This document shows positions 17,500 to 27,968 of a stretch of DNA of 64,000 nucleotides, one piece after another (within the stretch, counting starts at the first letter, position 1; the number at the start of each line of letters is the position of its first letter). A program made the position numbers and the translations under genes. The notes under the pieces are model-generated. The model had not been told where the DNA came from and ran no database searches. It saw only the letters and a program-made list of their open reading frames with translations. This DNA comes from Gracilibacillus orientalis. Lineage in GTDB: Bacteria > Bacillota > Bacilli > Bacillales > Amphibacillaceae. The stretch lies in assembly GCF_900114645.1 (NCBI RefSeq), contig NZ_FOTR01000006.1, positions 62,001 through 126,000 on the forward strand. Reading direction: 5' to 3'.

Positions 17500-20400
17500 A
17501 GTACAATAGCCTTCCCTTCTACTGCTGGCTTTGCAGTAAATGTTGTTGAATCAATCACATTTACAATAGCTTCTGCTGTATCTAAACTTGTTAAACATGG
17601 AGTACCATGTTCTACTGCTTCACGACGGATTCTAAACCCGTCAGAACGAGGTTTTTTACCAGAAGTAAGTGTATTAATAACTACTTGGACTTCACCCTGT
17701 TCAATAATGGAGAGTACATTCCTACCTTCTGCTCCGACTTTTCCTACTTCAGTCACTGGTATATTTAATTCCCTGATTGTTTTAGCAGTTCCCGCTGTAG
17801 CATAGAGATGGAAGCCTAATTCAAAGAATCGTTGAGCAATTTCAGATGCTTCTGCTTTATCCTTATCAGCTATCGTTATCAAGATTGCCCCTTGCATCGG
17901 TATCTTTAACCCAGATGCAGTTAAACCTTTATATAACGCTTTTTCTAATGTTCTGTCACGTCCAATTGCTTCCCCTGTTGATTTCATTTCAGGTCCAAGC
18001 ATCGTATCAACACTACGTAATTTTTCAAATGAGAACACCGGTACTTTGACAGAAACTGTTTCTGGCTCGGGTAGCAAACCTTTTTCGTAATCCATGTTTG
18101 CCAGTGATTCTCCTATAATACAACGTGTTGCGACATTTGCCATCGTTACACCTGTTATCTTACTTAAAAATGGAATCGTACGACTTGCTCTTGGGTTAAC
18201 TTCTAGTACGTACACTTCATTGTGATGCACGACAAACTGAATATTAATCAGTCCTTTTACTCCCAATTTTTCAGCAATCTTAATCGTAATATCCACGCAT
18301 TTCTGTTTAATGCCAACTGATAATCGTTGAGCAGGATAGACCGCAATCGAGTCACCAGAGTGAACACCGGCACGTTCAATGTGCTCCATGACCCCAGGTA
18401 TGATCGTTGTTTCTCCATCACTGATCGCATCCACTTCCACTTCAATTCCAGTTAAATACTTATCGATTAACACTGGATGCTTATGCTTAATATGATTCGT
18501 TTTCGCTAGATAGCCCTCTAATTCCTCTTCATTATAGACAATTTCCATCTGACTTCCACCAATAACATATGATGGGCGTACTAAGACTGGATAACCAATC
18601 GCTGTTGCTGCTTCTTTTGCTTGATCTAGTTGTCGTACACTTTGCCCTTGTGGTTGTGGAATGTTTAACTCTTGTAAAAGTTGTTCAAATTTATCACGGT
18701 CTTCAGCTGTATCGATCGCAGCAAGTGGAGTCCCCAGGATATTTACACCACGACGCTCTAGTCCTTCTGCCAGATTAATAGCTGTTTGACCACCAAATTG
18801 AACAATAACTCCTTCTGGTTTTTCTAAATCTATGACATGCATTACATCTTCTAAAGTTAATGGTTCAAAATATAATTTGTCTGAAACACTAAAATCAGTT
18901 GAAACAGTTTCAGGATTACTATTCATAATAATCGCTTCATAGCCTGCCTCTTTTAATGCCAGTACAGAGTGAACCGTCGCATAATCGAATTCAATCCCTT
19001 GTCCAATTCTGATCGGGCCTGAACCGATAACTAATACTTTACTGCGAGCGGTTACTATTGATTCATTTTCCTCTTCATATGAACTGTAGAAATAAGGTGT
19101 TTCCGATTCGAACTCAGCTGCACAGGTGTCTACCATCTTATAAACTGGTAAAATATTTTCCGTTTTCCTAAGCTGATAGATTTCGTCTACATCAACATTC
19201 CAAACACGAGCAATATGCGTGTCCGAAAAGCCTAATTTCTTTGCTTCTTTTAACAGATCAAGGTTTTGTGGAATATCTGCTAACTTTATTTCAAATTCAA
19301 TAATCTTTTTTAATTTTTCCAAGAAAAAGCGATCAATCTTCGTTAATTGAAAAATTTCTTCAAGGGATATGCCTTTTCGTAGTACTTCTGCTAATACATA
19401 AATCCGTTCATCATCTGCATGTACTAAACGGTCTTTTAAAGATTCAAGTGATTCATCTTCTAATTTAGCTAAGTAGAAATCATCACCACTTATATCTAAT
19501 GAGCGAATGCCTTTAAGTAAAGACTCTTCGAAATTACGACCAATTGCCATAACTTCTCCTGTTGCTTTCATTTGGGTACCAAGCTTCCGGTTACCTAATA
19601 CAAATTTATCAAATGGGAAACGAGGAAATTTCGTCACGACATAGTCTAAAGCTGGTTCATACATTGCATAAGTTGTTCCTGTAATTGGATTCATAATCTC
19701 ATCTAATGTCATACCAATAGCAATTTTGGCAGCAATTTTCGCAATCGGGTAACCTGTCGCTTTGGACGCCAAAGCAGATGAACGACTTACTCTTGGGTTC
19801 ACTTCGATAATATAGTATTGGAAACTGTATGGATCTAACGCTAATTGAACGTTACAGCCCCCTTCAATTTCCAATGCGCGGATAATTTTTAATGATGATG
19901 AACGCAACATTTGGTATTCACGGTCACTTAATGTTTGTGATGGTGCCACAACGATTGAGTCTCCGGTATGGATACCGACTGGATCAATGTTTTCCATGTT
20001 ACAAACTACGATTGCTTGATCATTTTTATCTCGCATTACTTCATATTCAACTTCTTTAAAACCTGCTATATTTTTTTCGATTAAACACTGATTTACCGGT
20101 GACAAGGCTAGTCCATTTCTGGTAATTTCTTTTAAATCTCCCTCGTTATAACACATGCCACCACCTGTACCACCTAGTGTATATGCAGGCCGAACAATTA
20201 GTGGATAACCAATTTCATTCGCAAAGTCTAATGCTTGTTCCACCGTGTTTACGATTTGGCTATCAGGTACTGGTTCATTAATTTCATTCATTAATGTTCT
20301 GAATTTTTCACGATCCTCTGCTTTCTGAATCGCGTCTAATTTTGATCCGAGTAATTCCGTACCGTATTCTTCTAAAATTCCGGACTCATCTAAAGCAACC

Positions 20401-20696
20401 GCTAAGTTTAAGCCAGTTTGCCCACCAAGAGTTGGTAAAACCGCATCCGGTCTTTCTTTGCGAATGATTTTAGATAAAAATTCTACCGTTAATGGTTCCA
20501 TATACACTGTATCTGCAATCGTATGATCCGTCATAATGGTTGCCGGATTAGAGTTTGCCAAAACAACTGTATAGCCTTCTTCTTTCAATGATTGACATGC
20601 TTGTGTTCCGGAATAGTCAAATTCTGCCGCTTGTCCAATTACAATCGGGCCAGAGCCTATTACTAAAATTTTTTTAATATCCGTTCTCTTTGGCAT
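17496..20696 (-). CDS. carB: Carbamoyl-phosphate synthase large subunit
   Basis: 1066 residues, full length. Two homologous ATP-grasp halves: the first (residues 1-400) makes carboxyphosphate and carbamate, the second (about 550-930) phosphorylates carbamate. Each begins with a [10 protein letters not shown]-type motif. The C-terminal MGS-like allosteric domain (about 935-1066) binds UMP or PRPP effectors in relatives. It works with the CarA glutaminase and begins one base after the carA stop. Being inside the pyr operon, it is the pyrimidine-specific enzyme (pyrAB in B. subtilis naming); a separate arginine-type copy may exist elsewhere. Confidence 0.96.
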
Positions 20697-21788
20697 TTAG
20701 ACTTCCTCCTTCTGTGTTGCTTGATAGCTTGCGATATTCCCCATAAAAAGGTCAAATAAATAGTTCGTATCATCTGGACCTGGTGAGTTTTCCGGATGAT
20801 ATTGTACGGAGAATGATGGATATTTGGAGTGTTTTACTCCCTCCACTGTTTTATCGTTTAATGCGATCTGCGAAAGTTCTAAATCGGTTTGCGCAATGGA
20901 TTGTTCGGTTACGGCATACCCATGATTTTGGGACGTTAAATAAGTGCGTTTAGTCTCATAATCATAAACTGGGTGGTTTGAACCGCGATGTCCAAATTTT
21001 AATTTGTCGGTATCTGCACCACATGCTAATGATAGTAGCTGGTGTCCTAAACAAATACCAAAGATCGGTATAGTTAAAATAACCTTCTTGATCATTTCAA
21101 TCGCTTCTGGTACGTTTTTAGGATTACCAGGACCATTTGTTAACATGATGCCATCAGGTTTTAGACGCAAAATGTTTTCTGCACTATAATTGTAAGGTAC
21201 AACCGTTACATGGCAATTACGCTTGGTTAATTCTCGTAAAATACCATGTTTCATACCAAAATCTACTAATACAATGCGGTATCCTCTTCCAGGTGAGACA
21301 TATGGTTTTACGGTAGAAACCTGTTCAACTTGATTGGTAAGCGATTTTGCTTGTTTTAACTTGTCCAAAGCTTCTTTATCCTCAGCACCAGCTTCTGTTA
21401 AAATACCTCTCATTGTACCGTGTTTACGCAAAATTTTAGTTAACTTTCTTGTATCTATTCCAGAAATACCTGGTATATTATTTGCTTTTAAATACTCATC
21501 TAGGTTTTCATCACTGCGAAAATTAGACGGTGTTTCACAATATTCTTTTACCACAAAACCAAAAATTGATGGAGTGATCGTTTCAAAGTCATCTCGGTTA
21601 ATACCGTAATTTCCGATAAGTGGATATGTCATCGTTACAATTTGACCACAATACGATGGGTCAGATAATGTTTCCTGATAACCTGTCATTCCAGTATTAA
21701 ATACGACTTCACCAATACTTTCCGCTAAGGAACCAAACGCTTCCCCATTAAACACGGTACCATCTTCTAAAATAAGTTGTCTTTTCAT
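20697..21788 (-). CDS. carA: Carbamoyl-phosphate synthase small (glutaminase) subunit
   Basis: Supplies ammonia from glutamine to CarB. 363 residues. The N-terminal CPSase small-chain domain is followed by a class I amidotransferase domain with catalytic C246 ([10 protein letters not shown]), H331 and E333 ([12 protein letters not shown]). The start overlaps the pyrC stop as ATGA, and GGAGGGG lies upstream. Called pyrAA in B. subtilis. Confidence 0.96.
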   Translation of the reverse strand: MKRQLILEDGTVFNGEAFGSLAESIGEVVFNTGMTGYQETLSDPSYCGQIVTMTYPLIGNYGINRDDFETITPSIFGFVVKEYCETPSNFRSDENLDEYLKANNIPGISGIDTRKLTKILRKHGTMRGILTEAGAEDKEALDKLKQAKSLTNQVEQVSTVKPYVSPGRGYRIVLVDFGMKHGILRELTKRNCHVTVVPYNYSAENILRLKPDGIMLTNGPGNPKNVPEAIEMIKKVILTIPIFGICLGHQLLSLACGADTDKLKFGHRGSNHPVYDYETKRTYLTSQNHGYAVTEQSIAQTDLELSQIALNDKTVEGVKHSKYPSFSVQYHPENSPGPDDTNYLFDLFMGNIASYQATQKEEV

Positions 21789-23065
21789 TTTGTCCCCTCC
21801 TCATAAGCAATCTGACCTTGATAAATGGTCATAACAGGCTTCCCAGTTACTTCCCATTTATCAAATGGTGTATTCTTTCCTTTTGATAAAAAGGTTGCTG
21901 TATCTATATTTTCATTTGTTTCTAGATCTAGTAATGTGAAATCAGCGCTTGCACCAATCTCAATCCGTCCGTAAGGTAACCCGAATGTATCTGCTGGTTT
22001 TACGGTCATCCAATCAATTAGCTGCTTTAAACTAAAGATTCCTTTTTTAACAAAATGGGTATGCAAAAGAGAAAATGCTGTTTCAAATCCAACAATTCCA
22101 AATGGTGCTTCTTCCATACCGTTTGCTTTTTCCTCAGCAGTGTGTGGAGCATGATCTGTTGCAATAAAATCAATCGTTCCATCAAGTAAACCTTCGATTA
22201 GCGCCTCTTGATCTGCTGTTGCACGCAATGGTGGGTTCATTTTAAATTGGGCATCATTTTCAGTAATAGCATTTTCATTGATTAACAGGTGATGTGGTGT
22301 TACTTCCGCTGTTACCCGAATACCTGCTTTTTTCGCATCTCGTATCACGCGTACTGATTCTTTCGTACTGACATGACATACGTGATAATGACATCCTGCC
22401 GCTTCAGCTAAAAGGACATCACGGGCAATCTGTACAGCCTCACAAATAGAAGGAATTCCTGGTAAGTCTAACTGCTGACTCACTTTCCCATCGTGCATCA
22501 CACCATCATGAATTAATGTATTTTCTTCACAGTGCGCAACAATTGGCATGTCAATTGCTGCTGCTTGTGTCATTGCCTGTAACATCATATCTGCTGATTG
22601 AACACCAACACCATCATCTGTATAAGCAAAAGCACCCAATTGCTTTAGTGCCTTCATATCGGTTAATTTATCACCTACAAGTCGCTCGGTAATTGATGCA
22701 TAGGGTAGAACACGAATTGCTGCTGTTTCTTCAATTCTGTTTTGAATAGATTGTAAAACTTCCGCTGAATCAGGAGTTGGTCGCGTGTTAGGCATCGCGC
22801 AAACCGTTGTATACCCTCCACGAGCAGCAGCCTTCGTACCAGTGGCAATAGTTTCTTTAGCTTCGCCACCTGGTTCTCTTAAATGGACATGGACATCGAC
22901 AAAGCCTGGGGTGACCAAGTTGCCCTTTCCATCAATATGGTCTGCTTCTGTAATGTCCCATTCCGTTCCGATAGCTTTAATTTTTCCATCCTCTATTAAA
23001 ATTTCACAAGGTTCTAAACTGCCATTATCCAATATTCGCTTGACGTTTGTTAAAATTTTCTTCAT
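21785..23065 (-). CDS. pyrC: Dihydroorotase (class I)
   Basis: Cyclises carbamoyl aspartate to dihydroorotate. 426 residues, amidohydrolase TIM barrel. The metal-binding motif [10 protein letters not shown] (H59, H61) is present, followed by HVCHVST and the late aspartate in ATDHAPHT. The start at 23065 lies inside the pyrB reading frame, giving a 41-nt overlap; GGGGGC is ten nt upstream. The long overlap suggests coupled translation with pyrB. Confidence 0.96.
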   Translation of the reverse strand: MKKILTNVKRILDNGSLEPCEILIEDGKIKAIGTEWDITEADHIDGKGNLVTPGFVDVHVHLREPGGEAKETIATGTKAAARGGYTTVCAMPNTRPTPDSAEVLQSIQNRIEETAAIRVLPYASITERLVGDKLTDMKALKQLGAFAYTDDGVGVQSADMMLQAMTQAAAIDMPIVAHCEENTLIHDGVMHDGKVSQQLDLPGIPSICEAVQIARDVLLAEAAGCHYHVCHVSTKESVRVIRDAKKAGIRVTAEVTPHHLLINENAITENDAQFKMNPPLRATADQEALIEGLLDGTIDFIATDHAPHTAEEKANGMEEAPFGIVGFETAFSLLHTHFVKKGIFSLKQLIDWMTVKPADTFGLPYGRIEIGASADFTLLDLETNENIDTATFLSKGKNTPFDKWEVTGKPVMTIYQGQIAYEEGTK

Positions 23066-23954
23066 TGAAATTGCCCCCTTGGTTCAAAAGTGTCTCTATT
23101 ACTGCCATTCTTGCTACTACACCATTTTTCATTTGTTTAAATATTCGCGATCTTTCACATTCTACCAACTTGGTATCAATTTCGACTCCGCGGTTAACAG
23201 GTGCTGGGTGTAATATGATGGCATGTTTCTTCATGTTTGCTTCTCTTTCTACGGTTAAACCATATTTCTCTAGGTAACTTTCTTGATATAAATTAAATTG
23301 ATCCTGATGTCGTTCATGCTGGATTCGAAGTAACATTAAAACATCGGCTATTTCGATTGCTTCATCCATGGACACGTAGTGATACGGTAATGATTCATCA
23401 TGCCACTCGTCCTTCCCGGTTAAATAGACCTCACAGCCTAATGTTGAAAGTGCAATTGCATTGGATCGTGCCACACGGCTATGCTTGATATCACCAGCAA
23501 TCACTACTTTTAGGCCGCTAAACTGCTTGAATTCCTGATAAATGGTCACAAGATCTAAGAGACTTTGAGTCGGGTGTTCTCCAGTCCCGTCTCCTGCATT
23601 AATGACAGGGATGGATAAAGATTCTGCTAATTGATTGGCAATGTTTTCTTGCTGATGTCGTAAAACAATAAAGTTAGCACCAATAGATTCAAATGTTTTT
23701 GCTGTATCATAAATACTCTCACCTTTTGTTACACTTGAGACATCTGTCATAAAGTCCAGTGGTTCAATACCAAGTTTTCTTTCTGCTACAACAAAACTCA
23801 TTTTGGTGCGTGTACTAGGTTCAAAGAAAAGATTAGCAGCAAAATATTGCTCTTGTAGAGGATTTACCCCTTTTTGACTAATATGATGTGCCCTTCTCAC
23901 CAATTGAAGTATTTCTGTTTCTGTTTTATCCTTCATCGTCACAAAATGCTCCAT
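23025..23954 (-). CDS. pyrB: Aspartate carbamoyltransferase catalytic subunit
   Basis: Joins carbamoyl phosphate and aspartate. 309 residues. Carbamoyl-phosphate binding residues S47-T48-R49-T50 appear in [12 protein letters not shown], and the HPTQSLLDL motif binds the second substrate. No pyrI regulatory subunit is present, as is usual in Bacillus. GGGAGG precedes the ATG. The gap to pyrP is only 35 nt, too small for the third PyrR attenuator that B. subtilis has at this point. Confidence 0.96.
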   Translation of the reverse strand: MEHFVTMKDKTETEILQLVRRAHHISQKGVNPLQEQYFAANLFFEPSTRTKMSFVVAERKLGIEPLDFMTDVSSVTKGESIYDTAKTFESIGANFIVLRHQQENIANQLAESLSIPVINAGDGTGEHPTQSLLDLVTIYQEFKQFSGLKVVIAGDIKHSRVARSNAIALSTLGCEVYLTGKDEWHDESLPYHYVSMDEAIEIADVLMLLRIQHERHQDQFNLYQESYLEKYGLTVEREANMKKHAIILHPAPVNRGVEIDTKLVECERSRIFKQMKNGVVARMAVIETLLNQGGNFNEENFNKRQANIG

Positions 23955-23989
23955 CTTTTACATCCTCCCTATCCTTTTATTTGAAACTA

Positions 23990-25372
23990 TTACTCCTCAT
24001 CTTCAGATCTTGCAAACATACTACCATTACCATAACCTGATTCTTTTTCAGGTAAGATAAGATTTAAAACTAAGCCAACTAATGCGGATAGGGCCATACC
24101 TGCAATGGGTACAACTTGACCATTACCAACCGGTATATCGATATGGGCACCACCGATTCCGATGACTAAAATGACTGATGAAATAACGAGGTTTCTTTTT
24201 TCTCCTAAATCTATTTGGCTATCGATTAGCATTCGTAGACCGCTTGATGCGATAATACCGAATAACAGAATCGATACACCTCCCATAACCGGAGATGGAA
24301 TAGAACCAATTAATTCTGTAATGATGCCGATAAAACCGAAAATCATTGCTAAAACTGCAGCACCACCGATAACAAACACACTAAACACTCTGGTAATCGC
24401 CAATACACCGATGTTTTCACCATATGTTGTATTAGGTGGTCCTCCTAATAATGACGCGATCACAGTAGCTACCCCATCGCCTAATATCGAACGGTGCAAA
24501 CCAGGCTTTTTCAGAAAATTTCTGCCAGCTATTTTGGAAAGAACCATTTGGTCACCAATGTGTTCGGCAACTGTTACGATCGCAACGGGTACCATCAAAA
24601 ATACAACACTCCAGCTAAATGCATCTACTGGATTAAACGTAACAAACGGGATAACAAAATCAGGTACTAAAAAGATTGACTGAATAGCCTCACCAAATGA
24701 ATTACTGGAAACAATTTTGTCCCAAGCAGCTTGAACGCCGCTAGCATCTAATACTTTCACATTTGTGATGGCAGTGATAACTAGTGAGTAGGTATATCCA
24801 CCGATTATCCCAATTAGGATCGGGATAAGTCCGAAAAATCCTTTAAATAACAAGGAACCGATAACTGTGATCAGCAAAGTGACAATCGCTGCACTGAAAT
24901 GAACACCGCTGTATTCACCGTCTACATTCATAGCCATATCAATCGCCGTAGGGGCTAATCCTAACCCAATCACAATAATGACTGGCCCTACTACAATGGG
25001 AGGTAATACTTTGATAATCCAATCTGTTCCAAAGGCTGCTATCAATAACGAAAGGATTCCATATACAACACCAGCCAAGAAACTCCCAATCATGACTCCT
25101 TCTGGTCCACCTATTGCCATGGCACTTGTGATTGGAGCGATAAAGGCAAAACTGGATCCTAAATAGGCTGGAATTTGTCCTCTTGTAATCAGCAGGTATG
25201 CGAGTGTACCAAAACCACTGGATACTAACGCAACTGCTGGTGACAACTCTGTTAAAAACGGAACTAAAATTGTAGCTCCAAACATTGCAAACAAGTGCTG
25301 TATACTAAAAATCAACCACTTTGATAGCTTGGGTACTTCTCGGACATCTAAGACGATATTTTTCTCTGACAT
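23990..25372 (-). CDS. pyrP: Uracil permease (NCS2 family)
   Basis: 460-residue integral membrane transporter with about 12-14 hydrophobic segments. Family motifs include QHLFAMFGATILVPFL near the N-terminus, a central GDQMVLSKIAGRNFLK and the GGPPNTTYGENIGVLAITRV signature of NCS2 uracil carriers. It imports uracil, which is salvaged to UMP. It is second in the operon, after pyrR and the second attenuator, so exogenous pyrimidine status controls it. Confidence 0.95.
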   Translation of the reverse strand: MSEKNIVLDVREVPKLSKWLIFSIQHLFAMFGATILVPFLTELSPAVALVSSGFGTLAYLLITRGQIPAYLGSSFAFIAPITSAMAIGGPEGVMIGSFLAGVVYGILSLLIAAFGTDWIIKVLPPIVVGPVIIVIGLGLAPTAIDMAMNVDGEYSGVHFSAAIVTLLITVIGSLLFKGFFGLIPILIGIIGGYTYSLVITAITNVKVLDASGVQAAWDKIVSSNSFGEAIQSIFLVPDFVIPFVTFNPVDAFSWSVVFLMVPVAIVTVAEHIGDQMVLSKIAGRNFLKKPGLHRSILGDGVATVIASLLGGPPNTTYGENIGVLAITRVFSVFVIGGAAVLAMIFGFIGIITELIGSIPSPVMGGVSILLFGIIASSGLRMLIDSQIDLGEKRNLVISSVILVIGIGGAHIDIPVGNGQVVPIAGMALSALVGLVLNLILPEKESGYGNGSMFARSEDEE

Positions 25373-25397
25373 TTCTCCATCTCCCTTAATTAACTAA

Positions 25398-25500
25398 TAA
25401 AAAAACCTCTTTGCTGGTCGCAAAGAGGTAGACGTGTAGTATAAGGTATACACGTAGCCTTTAAATGCGACCTTGCAAGCATCTCTGTACTTGTTTAAAG
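25398..25500 (-). promoter_or_regulatory. PyrR attenuator between pyrR and pyrP
   Basis: The transcript has a PyrR-binding loop, ACAGAGATGCTTGCAAGG (25471-25490). The terminator that follows pairs ACCTCTTTG with CAAAGAGGT (25405-25413 and 25421-25429) and has a seven-base T-run. PyrR bound to UMP or UTP favours the terminator. Confidence 0.85.
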
Positions 25501-25503
25501 GTC

Positions 25504-26064
<561 letters not shown>

Positions 26065-26091
26065 TTAAATTACTATATTAAGACCTGTTAC

Positions 26092-26310
26092 AAGAAAAGC
26101 TTAGTGCGCCCGTCTAGAAACGTAGCGACTTCAGAATCAACTGAGATTAAGGAATCACGGTAAGCATGTGAGCCGATGATGACTTTCACCCAAGGGTATA
26201 AGGGCGACTAGGCCTCTGGTTTCACCAGTCAGCAAGTCTTCTTTATCGTAGGGTGATTCGTGAAGCCTCCTAGTTTTTGGGCGTTCGGAGCTAGACACCC
26301 GCGCACATTT
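26092..26310. repeat. Long dispersed repeat between the pyr leader and pyrR
   Basis: About 220 bp beginning AGCTTAGTGCGCCCGTCTAG and ending GGGCGTTCGGAGCTAGACA, with an internal GGCGACTAGGCCTCTGG. I recognise the sequence style (GTGCGCCC ... GGGCGTT ... GAGCTAGACA) from interspersed repeats in Bacillaceae genomes. The ends are imperfect inverted repeats. It lies in the pyr transcript between the attenuator and pyrR. Confidence 0.6.
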
Positions 26311-26325
26311 TATACTTTATTGCCT

Positions 26326-26437
26326 AAAAAAACCCTTATTCTCCGTGAGAGAATAAGGGTTTTGGTCATACTTATGGTATGATGATCCGTTTCCTTTTCA
26401 GCCTCACGGGACTGTTTTAAAAGGTCTTTATGATATT
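26326..26437 (-). promoter_or_regulatory. PyrR attenuator in the pyr 5' leader
   Basis: The leader contains a PyrR-binding loop, CAGTCCCGTGAGGCTGAAAAGG (26,391-26,414). A strong terminator follows: AAACCCTTATTCTC pairs with GAGAATAAGGGTTT (26,328-26,363), then a run of seven T. This is the standard first control point of Bacillus pyr operons. Confidence 0.9.
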
Positions 26438-26443
26438 GGTTTC

Positions 26444-26472
26444 ATTATGCCAAAAACTGTTGATAAAGTCAA
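26444..26472 (-). promoter_or_regulatory. pyr operon promoter
   Basis: TTGACT (26467-26472), a 17-nt spacer and CATAAT (26444-26449). The -35 box overlaps the last codons of the upstream pseudouridine synthase gene. Confidence 0.8.
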
Positions 26473-27383
26473 TTGCTTTTTCGGATATTTTCTAATACTG
26501 TTGCAAATTTTTCTGGTAACGGTACTTCAAACTCCATCTGTTCTTTCTTGACAGGATGTTCAAAACTTAAATGATAAGCATGAAGTGCCTGACCATCTAC
26601 ATCTATTGTTTTTCGCTGACCATATTTTGGATCTCCAACCAATGGATAACCAATATATTTCATGTGCACACGAATTTGGTGTGTTCTACCGGTTTCTAAC
26701 ATACATTTTACGAAAGTAAATTTCCCATGTAGCCTTTCGATTACTTCAAAATGAGTAACAGCCGCTTTACCTTTCTCTGTTACATCCATTAATTGACGAT
26801 TTTTTTCGCTTCGTCCTACAGGAGCATCAATCGTACCATATTCATGTGGAATATCACCATGCACAATTGCCTGATATGCTCTTTTGACTTTTTTCTCTTT
26901 CAGTTGTTCTGATAAACTTTCATGTGCAAGGTCATGTTTAGCAACCACTAATAAACCACTCGTGTCTTTATCAATTCGATGGACAATTCCTGGTCTCTTA
27001 ACACCATTGATACCGGATAAATCATCACAGTGGTACAGTAATGCATTGACCAATGTATCTTCCTGATGACCTGCTGCCGGATGAACAACCATTCCACTTT
27101 CTTTATTAATAACAAGAATATCCTCATCTTCATATACAATATTAATCGGTATATTTTTCGCCACTATATCTAGCGGTTCTGCTTTTGGTACTTGCCACTG
27201 TATTTGATCCTCAGCCTGGCATTTATAGTTCTGTTTCACAGCCTTATCGTTTACAAGTACTAAGTTTTTATCAAACCATGTTTTAATCTGTGATCTGGAA
27301 TAGTCATCGATAATGTTGACTAACAGTTTATCAATTCGTATCCCTTGATCACTCGTTTTTACAATATAAGAAAATTCGCTCAT
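26469..27383 (-). CDS. ylyB: RluA/RluD-family 23S rRNA pseudouridine synthase
   Basis: 304 residues. An N-terminal S4 RNA-binding domain (about 14-75) is followed by the pseudouridine synthase domain with catalytic aspartate in GIVHRIDKDTSGLLV (near residue 140) and the later GRTHQIRVH motif. It isomerises uridines in 23S rRNA, by analogy to RluD. It overlaps lspA as ATGA, the order seen in B. subtilis (lspA-ylyB-pyrR). The exact target sites in this organism are unknown. Confidence 0.92.
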   Translation of the reverse strand: MSEFSYIVKTSDQGIRIDKLLVNIIDDYSRSQIKTWFDKNLVLVNDKAVKQNYKCQAEDQIQWQVPKAEPLDIVAKNIPINIVYEDEDILVINKESGMVVHPAAGHQEDTLVNALLYHCDDLSGINGVKRPGIVHRIDKDTSGLLVVAKHDLAHESLSEQLKEKKVKRAYQAIVHGDIPHEYGTIDAPVGRSEKNRQLMDVTEKGKAAVTHFEVIERLHGKFTFVKCMLETGRTHQIRVHMKYIGYPLVGDPKYGQRKTIDVDGQALHAYHLSFEHPVKKEQMEFEVPLPEKFATVLENIRKSN

Positions 27384-27853
27384 TTCTGGTTGCTCCTTTT
27401 TTTGTTTCTTTCATCGAAGAACGTATAAATAAATATTACAATAACTCCCACTACTAAAGAAGAATCAGCAATATTAAAAATGGGATAATCATATGTACCA
27501 ATATACACATCAAAAAAATCGACGACTTCTTTATGGATCAGGCGATCTATAAAATTTCCTACTGCCCCACCCAGAACAAATGCTAAAGCAAGACCAAGCC
27601 ATTTACTCTCCTTGGCAAACTTTTGGATATAAAAAACAATAAAGGCCACTACGACCAAGGTAATGATATAAAAGAAAATCATTTGACCTTCTAGTATTCC
27701 CCATGCTGCTCCTGAATTTCTGTGTGATGTTAAATAAAAAAAGGATTCAATAACTGTTATATGTTCTCCAATTTCCATATTTGTTACTACAAGCCACTTT
27801 GTCAGTTGATCAATAATGACAACTGCTAATGCTACTACATATACTCGCCACAT
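27380..27853 (-). CDS. lspA: Lipoprotein signal peptidase (signal peptidase II)
   Basis: 157 residues with four membrane helices. The two catalytic aspartates are in conserved motifs GNFIDRLIH and FNIADSSLVVG. It cleaves lipoprotein signal peptides after diacylglyceryl modification of the +1 Cys, acting at the outer face of the membrane. I place the start at 27853 (MWRVYVVAL), with GGAGGT seven nt upstream; an ATG seven codons earlier covers that site. Confidence 0.95.
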   Translation of the reverse strand: MWRVYVVALAVVIIDQLTKWLVVTNMEIGEHITVIESFFYLTSHRNSGAAWGILEGQMIFFYIITLVVVAFIVFYIQKFAKESKWLGLALAFVLGGAVGNFIDRLIHKEVVDFFDVYIGTYDYPIFNIADSSLVVGVIVIFIYTFFDERNKKRSNQK

Positions 27854-27968
27854 AATATACCTCCGAAATTTCATTAGACAATCAATCTCAATACTTTAAC
27901 ATTATACCATTATATATAACATTGAAAAAGCAACTACCCCTTTTATAGGATAGTTGCTTTAGAATTCA

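Noticed and set aside
24162-24683. Plus-strand frame of 173 codons
   Set aside because: Antisense to pyrP; Thr/Pro/Ile-rich composition is the mirror of membrane-helix codons.
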